The position numbers and the translations under genes are program-made. A DNA stretch of 5,680 nt from an uncultured Ruminococcus sp. (GTDB lineage: Bacteria; Bacillota; Clostridia; Oscillospirales; Acutalibacteraceae): assembly GCA_902773065.1 (NCBI GenBank), contig CACYDD010000088.1:1-5680 (forward strand). The letters are read 5' to 3'. This document shows positions 1 through 4,348 of this stretch, one piece after another. A model generated the notes under the pieces. The model made no database searches and had not been told where the DNA came from. It saw nothing but the letters and a program-made list of their open reading frames with translations. Every line of letters begins with the position of its first letter. Positions within the stretch are counted from its first letter, which is position 1.

Positions 1-75
1 ATCAGTTCCGCCGTCATCAGTTCCGCCGTCATCAGTTCCGCCGTCATCAGTCCCGCCATCATCGGTTTCGCCAAC
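1..75 (-). repeat. 15-nt tandem repeat encoding DGGTD in the PBP tail
   Basis: The plus-strand unit atcagttccgccgtc occurs perfectly at 1-15, 16-30 and 31-45. A copy with two substitutions lies at 46-60 and a more decayed one at 61-75. On the coding (minus) strand this reads DGGTD four times, preceded by VGETD. A unit length divisible by three keeps the frame, so copy number can change without breaking the protein. The array touches the window edge and probably continues outside it. Confidence 0.93.
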
Positions 76-2490
76 ATCGCCGCCGTCGCCTTGATCCGGT
101 TCATATGGGTCTTCTCCGCCCTGATCCGGGGCATAAGGCTCATCATCGGTTACAGAGGTTTCCGGTTCATCAGTTGTCGGTTCTTCCGGTTCTCCTGTAT
201 CATCCGAATATTCCGAATCATCATTTTCGTCATTGGAATTTTCATCTTCTGAATATTCGGTGTTATCCTCGCTTGACTCATCATTATCGTCATTGCTGTA
301 AGAGGTTTGTTTGCTGCTTTCGGTCTTTTTCTGACCATAAGTTGAATTTGCCGGCATATTATCTGTTGTATAATAGCCTACAGCTGTTTTGCCTTCAATA
401 GTTAGATCAGTCAGTCCTCCGTCGTCGATAATGTAGTTATGCTGAACGACATCTCCGCCGAGGTCATAATTTTTAACAGCTTTTCCTTTCAGCCATTCTT
501 CCATAATATCACGCCACAGATAATGGTTCTTGGAAACCTCATCCTCGGCAATAGGGGAGGAGGTATCATGTCCTGCCCAGATTCCTGCTAAAGCATAGGG
601 GGAAGCACCTACAAACCAGTTATCACATGAATTATCTGTTGTACCTGTTTTACCGATAATATCCCAGCCATCAATTTTTGCTCTGTAGCCCATTGTTTCA
701 CCGCCGGAATTGACGACCTCATGAAGAAGTCTGTTCATAATAGTGGATGTTTCTGTTGAAATAACCTGACTTGGTTTACCGATATCGGTATTATCGATAA
801 TGATATTTCCTTCATTGTCCGTTACCATAAAATAGGTATATGGCTGGTAGTAATAACCGCCATTAACAAATATCTGGTAAGAAGAGGTCATCTCTTCCAC
901 GGTTGTACCGCCGTAAAAACCACCGATAGAAAGACCGGCAAGATTTTCGTTATCATGATCGGGGTCAAGATGCTGGAAATTAAGCTTTTCTGTAAGGAAT
1001 TGATAGCTTTCCTCCAGACCTACCATTTTAACAACGCTTACTGCTGCACCGTTAGAAGAAATGTTCAATGCTCTTGTGACAGGAATATCTCCGTAATAAG
1101 AGCCATACCAGTTATTCGGACCTGAAATGACCTGTCCGTCCACAAGTCCCCAGTCGGATACAGGGCGGTCGGAAACAAGAGAAGAGAAATTGATCTGCTC
1201 GTTTTCAAGTGCGATCACATAGGAAGCAATCGGTTTGATCGTCGAACCGGGCTGTAATACAGAGTTAGTTACATTATCCCATACAAGACGCCCGTCTTTT
1301 TCAAAACGGCTGCCCACTGTAGCCAGTACTCTGCCCTCAAAGTCCATCATTTCATAGCCGACTTCCAGTTTTTCATCCTTTGGTGTTTTCCATTCCCTGA
1401 TTTTTTTCTCAGCAATTTCCTGTGCTTTTTTATCCATTGCACAATAGATATTAAGACCTTCATTATAGATCATATCTTCCGCATAATCCGCACCAATATT
1501 GAGTTCGGGCTGCAGATCTTTTACAACATCACGGAATACTCTGTCCATATACCAGTTCCAGTCATTATCGTCATCATCATCTTCTTCAATGACATAACCG
1601 ATAAATTTCATGTTTTCGGATTCTTTCATTGCCTCATTGTATTCCTGTTTTGTGATCATTTTCTGATCATACATCTCAAACAGGATATCCTCACGGCGTT
1701 CCTTATTGTTTTCAGGGTAATCCAGAGGATTGAGTGCAACAGGATTCTGTGTGATGCCGGCGATTGCTGCACATTCCGCAATCGTACAATCGGCAATATT
1801 CTTATTGAAATAGATATCCGCAGCTGACTGAACACCGCGGCATCCGGCACCATAGTTAACGATATTCAGGTAAGCTTCGATAATATCATCCTTGGTATAT
1901 TCATCCTCAAGCTTCAGTGCTCTGAAGATCTCGCGCAGCTTACGGGTGATGCTGACATCGTTATCATTGGTGATATTTTTGATCAGCTGCTGTGTGATGG
2001 TGGAGCCGCCGTACTGACTTCCGCCTGTAGCCAGACTGAAGATCGCACCGCCGGTGCGATACCAGTCAACACCGTTGTGTTCCCAGAAACGTTTGTCTTC
2101 GATCGCAACCTGAGCATCGATCATATGCTTGGGGATATCCTGATATTTAACCCAGACGCGGTTTTCACCCGAATAAAGCTCCTGATATTTTTCGTAGTTG
2201 TTGGTATCAGCGGCATCGGAAACATCGCAGTCCTCTTTCAGAACATAAACAAAGCTTGTCAGGCTGAGTTTCATTTTGTTCAGATTGATGTTAAGAGGTT
2301 CGTTAGCAATGCTGAACAGATAAAATATTATTGATATTCCGATGACAACGGTAGTGATAAGAAATATCACAAAAGCAGTGACGATTACCTTTCTCAATGC
2401 TGCAAAAAAACCGCCTACCGCAGTACCGACGGATATGGAAGATCCGGAAGTACTTTCATCGTTATAAATGCTTATATCGGTTTTTCTCAT
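1..2490 (-). CDS. Class A penicillin-binding protein (PBP1A type), bifunctional peptidoglycan synthase, C-terminus outside window
   Basis: This enzyme polymerises lipid II into glycan strands (GT51 glycosyltransferase) and cross-links stem peptides (DD-transpeptidase) on the outer face of the membrane. Seen in order: a short cytoplasmic N-terminus and one membrane segment at about residues 34-60. The GT51 domain (about 105-290) has the EDKRFWEHNG motif with catalytic Glu131, YGGSTITQQ (160-168), RKLRE (183-187) and KDDIIEAYLN (200-209). A linker contains the acidic run EEDDDDDND (302-310). The transpeptidase domain (about 380-640) has STIK with nucleophile Ser416, SSN (478-480) and KTGT (614-617), so both activities look intact. 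From about residue 712 there is a low-complexity Asp/Glu/Ser/Gly/Thr tail of at least 119 residues that ends in DGGTD repeats at the window edge; no PASTA domain is seen. The frame is open throughout the 830 codons shown. The ATG start follows AGGAGGA at 2503-2509. Family assignment is firm; the exact paralogue (ponA/pbp1A-like) cannot be fixed from sequence alone. Confidence 0.96.
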   Translation of the reverse strand, partial: MRKTDISIYNDESTSGSSISVGTAVGGFFAALRKVIVTAFVIFLITTVVIGISIIFYLFSIANEPLNINLNKMKLSLTSFVYVLKEDCDVSDAADTNNYEKYQELYSGENRVWVKYQDIPKHMIDAQVAIEDKRFWEHNGVDWYRTGGAIFSLATGGSQYGGSTITQQLIKNITNDNDVSITRKLREIFRALKLEDEYTKDDIIEAYLNIVNYGAGCRGVQSAADIYFNKNIADCTIAECAAIAGITQNPVALNPLDYPENNKERREDILFEMYDQKMITKQEYNEAMKESENMKFIGYVIEEDDDDDNDWNWYMDRVFRDVVKDLQPELNIGADYAEDMIYNEGLNIYCAMDKKAQEIAEKKIREWKTPKDEKLEVGYEMMDFEGRVLATVGSRFEKDGRLVWDNVTNSVLQPGSTIKPIASYVIALENEQINFSSLVSDRPVSDWGLVDGQVISGPNNWYGSYYGDIPVTRALNISSNGAAVSVVKMVGLEESYQFLTEKLNFQHLDPDHDNENLAGLSIGGFYGGTTVEEMTSSYQIFVNGGYYYQPYTYFMVTDNEGNIIIDNTDIGKPSQVISTETSTIMNRLLHEVVNSGGETMGYRAKIDGWDIIGKTGTTDNSCDNWFVGASPYALAGIWAGHDTSSPIAEDEVSKNHYLWRDIMEEWLKGKAVKNYDLGGDVVQHNYIIDDGGLTDLTIEGKTAVGYYTTDNMPANSTYGQKKTESSKQTSYSNDDNDESSEDNTEYSEDENSNDENDDSEYSDDTGEPEEPTTDEPETSVTDDEPYAPDQGGEDPYEPDQGDGGDVGETDDGGTDDGGTDDGGTDDGGTD
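61..150 (-). repeat. Older duplication in the PBP tail (PYxPDQG units)
   Basis: Two neighbouring peptide units, EPYAPDQGGE (about residues 784-793) and DPYEPDQGDG (794-803), share a PYxPDQG core. The DNA has two matching copies beginning ctgatccgg and ttgatccgg. This looks like an earlier, partly diverged expansion next to the fresh DGGTD repeats, so the tail seems to have grown by repeated local duplication. Confidence 0.6.
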
Positions 2491-2695
2491 ATTATCTCTG
2501 AGTCCTCCTTATAAATATTGGTGTCTCCATGTCGGCGGTGTTTCAGGCACAGCCGAAAAACTTTATTGTTCCCGGGAACTTTGTTTTATCATTCAGTCTG
2601 GTACTACTCCGTTATCGAGTGACATAGCCGGAGTTTTTCAGAGAATACGGGTAACGAAGAAATACCGCAGAGAACAATATCTTAATAATACATTA
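2491..2695 (-). promoter_or_regulatory. Long 5' leader of the PBP gene with several inverted repeats
   Basis: If transcription starts just after the extended -10 at 2699-2704, the leader is about 200 nt. It holds three local dyads: 2606-2634 (arms ACTCCG and CGGAGT), the perfect 12-bp palindrome GTTCCCGGGAAC at 2568-2579, and 2532-2556 (TCGGC-T-GTG paired with CAC-C-GCCGA, one mismatch). Two copies of TCTCTG near the 5' end could pair with CAGAGA beside the start codon. I do not recognise a known riboswitch class: no T-box motif and no c-di-AMP (ydaO) or c-di-GMP signature. A cis-regulatory role is inference only. Confidence 0.4.
2503..2509 (-). promoter_or_regulatory. Ribosome binding site of the PBP gene
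   Basis: The minus strand reads AGGAGGA, a near-perfect anti-16S match, 12 nt before the ATG at 2490. The spacing is slightly long. It is the only strong Shine-Dalgarno near the start and supports 2490 as the translation start. The CAGAGA just after it could pair with two upstream TCTCTG copies in the leader (inference). Confidence 0.8.
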
Positions 2696-2698
2696 TCT

Positions 2699-2726
2699 AT
2701 TATACCATAAAATAAGGAAAATGGAA
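2699..2726 (-). promoter_or_regulatory. Promoter of the PBP gene, extended -10 type
   Basis: The minus strand has TGG immediately followed by a perfect TATAAT (2704 down to 2699), an extended -10. The -35 is poor: TTCCAT at 2726-2721 with a 16-nt spacer, which fits promoters that lean on the TGn element. The upstream DNA is A/T-rich. It is the best sigma-A-like site before the PBP start and implies a long leader. Confidence 0.62.
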
Positions 2727-2741
2727 TAAAATTTTTTAAAA

Positions 2742-2770
2742 TTGAAAAAATGTCGGTCAATATCTGTGAT
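2742..2770 (+). promoter_or_regulatory. Weak candidate promoter for the BofC-like gene
   Basis: TTGAAA at 2742-2747 is followed after 17 nt by TGTGAT at 2765-2770, a 4/6 match to TATAAT. It lies about 75 nt before the preferred GTG start. The -10 is poor, so a sporulation or other alternative sigma factor could be responsible instead. I could not match a specific alternative sigma consensus. Confidence 0.3.
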
Positions 2771-2832
2771 TTTGTAGAAAAAATCTGATGAAATCATGAA
2801 TATTTACATAAAAACATCCAAAAATAAAAGTG

Positions 2833-2838
2833 AAGGAG
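2833..2838 (+). promoter_or_regulatory. Ribosome binding site that decides the start of the BofC-like gene
   Basis: AAGGAG lies 5 nt before the in-frame GTG at 2844 and 11 nt before an in-frame TTG at 2850. The upstream in-frame ATG at 2796 has no Shine-Dalgarno, and starting there would place charged residues (TSKNKSEGDE) before the hydrophobic segment. GTG 2844 is therefore preferred, with TTG 2850 (protein beginning MKKLMLF) as the alternative. Confidence 0.75.
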
Positions 2839-2843
2839 ATGAA

Positions 2844-3194
2844 GTGGAATTGAAGAAATTAATGCTATTTACAGGAACTTTTCTGATTTTATGTTTATTC
2901 ATAACAAATGTTGTACTGCCGACCCTGCCGAAGGCAAAGGCAGATAACGGAGAACAATCACAGAACAACAGTGAATTTCAGCAGAAACAGGACAGTGGAA
3001 CAGAGATTGCCTATATACTTTCGGTTTTTGATGGAAGGGTTGCCGTTTTCAAAGCAGATGGCCAACAGCCGTTGTTTACAACAGATACAAGAGTCAGTGA
3101 TCTGCCCCCGTCAGACAAGGCATCACTTGAAAAGGGAATTGAAGTAAGGGACAGGGAAGAACTCAATCAGTTTCTGGAAGATTTTTGCAGCTGA
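2844..3194 (+). CDS. Small exported or membrane-anchored protein with BofC C-terminal-like domain
   Basis: The protein has 116 residues from the GTG start. Residues 4-5 are Lys-Lys, followed by a strongly hydrophobic segment (about 6-28) and then PKAKAD. AKA before Asp34 is a possible type I signal peptidase site, so the protein is either released or held as a single-pass anchor. A Gln/Asn/Ser-rich linker (about 35-52) leads to a compact domain at 55-116 containing YILSVFDGRVAVFKADG, then TDTRVSDLPPSDKASLEKGI and EELNQFLEDF. I recognise this pattern (a short strand pair around 'DGRVAVF', then 'LP..D...L..GI', then 'EEL...LED') as similar to BofC C-terminal domains in clostridial proteins. In Bacillus, BofC restrains the SpoIVB protease in the forespore intermembrane space. 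That role is not shown here, because the upstream BofC domain is missing. The gene is divergent from the PBP and stands alone. Confidence 0.78.
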   Translation: MELKKLMLFTGTFLILCLFITNVVLPTLPKAKADNGEQSQNNSEFQQKQDSGTEIAYILSVFDGRVAVFKADGQQPLFTTDTRVSDLPPSDKASLEKGIEVRDREELNQFLEDFCS

Positions 3195-3198
3195 TTTT

Positions 3199-3351
3199 AC
3201 ACTTAATAAACATAGGGTTCAGGGATCAGAGTTTTGCATCCATACTGTTAGCAGAACCAATATCTGATTGCTGAATCCTGACAAATCTTCCCGAAATTGA
3301 TCCGATTTATTTAAATTAGAGTGTAATTATCACTTTTTAGACACTTAATAA
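3199..3351. repeat. 11-bp direct repeat ACACTTAATAA flanking the hairpin
   Basis: ACACTTAATAA occurs at 3199-3209 and again at 3341-3351, bracketing the 68-nt hairpin and about 60 further bases. It could be a target-site duplication of a small non-autonomous element. However, the enclosed 131 bases lack matching terminal inverted repeats, and an AT-rich 11-mer can recur by chance. Confidence 0.35.
3213..3280. repeat. 68-nt imperfect hairpin after the BofC-like gene
   Basis: The outer arms are 3213-3229 and 3264-3280 (core GGGTTCAGGGATCAG against CTGATTGCTGAATCC), which pair over 17 positions with one G-G mismatch and a few G-U pairs. After an asymmetric internal loop (1 nt against 6 nt), inner arms 3231-3237 (GTTTTGC) and 3251-3257 (GCAGAAC) pair over 7 positions around a 13-nt loop. 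No U-run follows, so it is not a classic intrinsic terminator. It could be an mRNA 3'-end structure, a small RNA, or a relic palindromic repeat element. Confidence 0.6.
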
Positions 3352-3383
3352 TTCATTTTATTGTACATCTAAAAAAATCGGAT
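3300..3383. repeat. Spaced inverted repeat ATCCGATTTATTT / AAAAAAATCGGAT
   Basis: The arms at 3300-3312 and 3371-3383 are complementary over 13 bases with one mismatch, separated by 58 nt of AT-rich DNA. The GC-containing core ATCCGATTT is perfect. No function is evident; it could be a DNA-level binding site pair or chance. Confidence 0.35.
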
Positions 3384-3547
3384 AAATGTCCAAAAAAAAT
3401 GCCTGATAAAATGTAATGATGAACAGATTTAATAATTTTAAGCATTAAAAAATGTCAAAATGACTGTAACAATTCACAATCCGAATAATATTTCAAGTCG
3501 TTTTTTTGGAATATCTGTAGAAAATTTGTGATATTTCTTGAAAGTGC

Positions 3548-3576
3548 GTGACTAATTTAAAAAAATGTTATATAAT
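3548..3576 (+). promoter_or_regulatory. Promoter of the XRE regulator gene
   Basis: GTGACT (3548-3553, 4/6 match to TTGACA) is followed by an exact 17-nt spacer and a perfect TATAAT (3571-3576). The spacer is rich in A and T. The predicted start at about 3583 leaves a leader of about 100 nt before the ATG at 3682. Confidence 0.7.
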
Positions 3577-3585
3577 AAAACCATA

Positions 3586-3639
3586 AGAATTGCAGGGTAG
3601 ATTATGTTCCGGCAATTCTGATAATAAAGTCATAATCTA
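3586..3639 (+). promoter_or_regulatory. Interleaved inverted repeats in the XRE leader: pseudoknot or operator candidate
   Basis: Pair A is AGAATTGC (3586-3593) with GCAATTCT (3612-3619), a perfect 8 bp that can extend inward by GG/CC after one mismatch. Pair B is TAGATTATG (3598-3606) with CATAATCTA (3631-3639), a perfect 9 bp. The order is A-B-A'-B', so as RNA the two stems form either an H-type pseudoknot (loops of 4, 5 and 11 nt) or two mutually exclusive hairpins. As DNA they are two overlapping dyads just downstream of the promoter, suitable for autoregulation by the XRE protein. The structure ends 27 nt before the CGGAGG ribosome binding site. The repeats are seen; the function is inferred. 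Confidence 0.5.
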
Positions 3640-3681
3640 TACAAAAGCAAAGAAAATCAATAATAACGGAGGCTGAAAAAT

Positions 3682-4080
3682 ATGTATAGCATGATTTCCT
3701 ACTGGCTTAAGTATTACAGACATGAGTGTGGTCTTACACAGCAGCAGGTTGCAGACAGACTGAAAATTGAGCGTTCAACTTATACTTACTATGAAACAGG
3801 AAAAACAAAACCTGATATCAACACACTGATTAAAATCGCAAAGGTATACAATATTAATTATACTCAGTTGCTTCAGGGCGTTGAAGAGGAACTGGAAGAG
3901 GCTGTTGCTGAGATCCATTCGGGACCTGCTGATGAAGACAGCCTGAAATATCGTACACACGCTACCACAAAATATGAGGTAGAGCTTCTTTTTGTAGTGC
4001 GTAACCTTTCTCCGAAGCAGAGAAAGGAAGTAATGAATCTGGCAAAAAAATTCATTACAGAATCCGAAGAAAACAAGTAA
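3682..4080 (+). CDS. XRE-family transcriptional regulator (Cro/C1-type helix-turn-helix)
   Basis: This is a cytoplasmic DNA-binding regulator of 132 residues. The HTH_3-type domain covers about residues 8-66: the first helix is LKYYRHECG, helix 2 is TQQQVADRL (19-27), and the recognition helix is about ERSTYTYYETGK (30-41). It continues with KPDINTLIKIAKVYNINYTQLL, the standard ending of this fold. An acidic linker (EEELEEAVAEIHSGPADED, 68-86) leads to a helical tail with LSPKQRKEVMNLAKKF (109-124), typical of short regulators in which this part mediates dimerisation or is a leftover of a larger sensor domain. No protease, ligand-binding or toxin partner is seen. The ATG at 3682 sits 9 nt after CGGAGG (3667-3672); the second ATG at 3691 is too far. 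The gene is monocistronic, with its own promoter and a terminator directly after it. Its targets are unknown; autoregulation through the leader dyads is possible. Confidence 0.93.
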   Translation: MYSMISYWLKYYRHECGLTQQQVADRLKIERSTYTYYETGKTKPDINTLIKIAKVYNINYTQLLQGVEEELEEAVAEIHSGPADEDSLKYRTHATTKYEVELLFVVRNLSPKQRKEVMNLAKKFITESEENK

Positions 4081-4102
4081 TAAAATTCTGGATACACTAA
4101 AC

Positions 4103-4138
4103 GACTGTCGTACTGAAAGGTACGGCAGTCATTTTCAG
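4103..4138 (+). terminator. Intrinsic terminator of the XRE gene
   Basis: Arms GACTGTCGTAC (4103-4113) and GTACGGCAGTC (4120-4130) pair over 11 positions with one G-U. A further U-G pair closes a GAAA tetraloop. ATTTTCAGTTTT follows. It begins 22 nt after the TAA stop codon of the XRE gene. The hairpin is strong and the U-tract is broken but adequate. Confidence 0.85.
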
Positions 4139-4175
4139 TTTTCCGGAATGTGTAGTAATGTAGTAGTGATTCTTT

Positions 4176-4199
4176 AAATTCAATTTGAGAACTGAATTT
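4176..4199. repeat. AT-rich inverted repeat between the two terminators
   Basis: AAATTCA (4176-4182) and TGAATTT (4193-4199) form a perfect 7-bp dyad with a 10-nt loop. It is low in GC and probably weak as RNA, and its function is unknown. It may simply belong to the double-terminator region. Confidence 0.35.
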
Positions 4200-4206
4200 T
4201 TCAGAC

Positions 4207-4255
4207 AAATTTAACGCCGCACTCCAATAATGAGCATGGAGTGCGGCATAAATTT
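4207..4255. terminator. Second strong hairpin, probable bidirectional or back-up terminator
   Basis: GCCGCACTCCA (4216-4226) and TGGAGTGCGGC (4237-4247) are perfect 11-bp arms around a 10-nt loop. They are flanked by a second perfect pair, AAATTTA (4207-4213) with TAAATTT (4249-4255), across a small internal loop. The plus-strand U-run is short (AAATTTCTT). It insulates the ATPase promoter from the XRE unit. No converging minus-strand gene is present that would need it. Confidence 0.7.
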
Positions 4256-4292
4256 CTTGAGGGATCGTAAAGAAAAATCGTTAGTAAATTTT

Positions 4293-4306
4293 ATTGATAT
4301 ATCAAT
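4293..4306. promoter_or_regulatory. Perfect 14-bp palindrome over the -35 element (operator candidate)
   Basis: ATTGATATATCAAT is a perfect palindrome covering the whole TTGATA -35 hexamer. A dimeric repressor bound here would block RNA polymerase. The neighbouring XRE protein is a possible but unproven ligand. Being AT-rich, it could also arise by chance. Confidence 0.45.
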
Positions 4307-4322
4307 GATTCTATGCTAAAAT
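4294..4322 (+). promoter_or_regulatory. Strong promoter of the AAA-ATPase-like gene
   Basis: TTGATA (4294-4299) is separated by exactly 17 nt from TAAAAT (4317-4322), which is preceded by TGC, making an extended -10. It is the best-formed promoter in the window. The predicted start at about 4329 gives a leader of about 20 nt, which contains the ribosome binding site AGAGGAG (4334-4340). Confidence 0.82.
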
Positions 4323-4329
4323 AGAATCA
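4306..4329. promoter_or_regulatory. Perfect 9-bp inverted repeat spanning the -10 and start site (operator candidate)
   Basis: TGATTCTAT (4306-4314) and ATAGAATCA (4321-4329) are perfect arms with a 6-nt centre (gctaaa). The repeat spans the -10 and reaches the predicted transcription start. It abuts the 14-bp palindrome on the -35, so nearly the whole core promoter is dyad DNA. That is a typical operator position, but no binding protein is identified. Confidence 0.5.
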
Positions 4330-4348
4330 ACAGAGAGGAGCTGATATC

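Larger units (their letters stand above)
3195..3681. other. Gene-free AT-rich intergenic region between the BofC-like and XRE genes
   Basis: I see no credible coding frame on either strand in these 487 bases. The region contains the 68-nt hairpin (3213-3280), an 11-bp direct repeat (3199-3209 and 3341-3351), a spaced inverted repeat (3300-3312 and 3371-3383), the XRE promoter (3548-3576) and its structured leader (3586-3639). No U-tract terminator follows the BofC-like gene. Bases 3384-3547 hold only A/T runs and small dyads such as GTCA-AAA-TGAC. Confidence 0.7.

Noticed and set aside
1..75. Short-spaced repeats as a CRISPR array
   Set aside because: The 15-nt units are contiguous without spacers and encode an in-frame peptide repeat.
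105..401. Plus-strand 98-codon frame over the PBP tail
   Set aside because: It is a shadow of the low-complexity acidic coding strand, with His/Pro/Leu bias and no start signals.
2077..2334. Plus-strand 85-codon frame inside the PBP gene
   Set aside because: It lies antisense to the conserved glycosyltransferase start and membrane segment; its hydrophobic look comes from the complement of that sequence.
2491..2695. Known riboswitch (T-box, c-di-AMP or c-di-GMP class) in the PBP leader
   Set aside because: The diagnostic conserved motifs of these classes are not visible in the leader; only generic hairpins are seen.
2468..2710. Plus-strand 80-codon frame over the PBP start and leader
   Set aside because: It overlaps the PBP start and promoter, has no ribosome binding site, and its protein has no recognisable pattern.
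2796..2843. Upstream ATG start for the BofC-like protein
   Set aside because: It has no Shine-Dalgarno and adds a charged, non-signal-like N-terminus; the GTG at 2844 has AAGGAG 5 nt upstream.
3873..4208. Minus-strand 111-codon frame over the XRE gene and its terminator
   Set aside because: It is antisense to a clear gene and runs through a terminator hairpin; its Ser run is the complement of the acidic linker.
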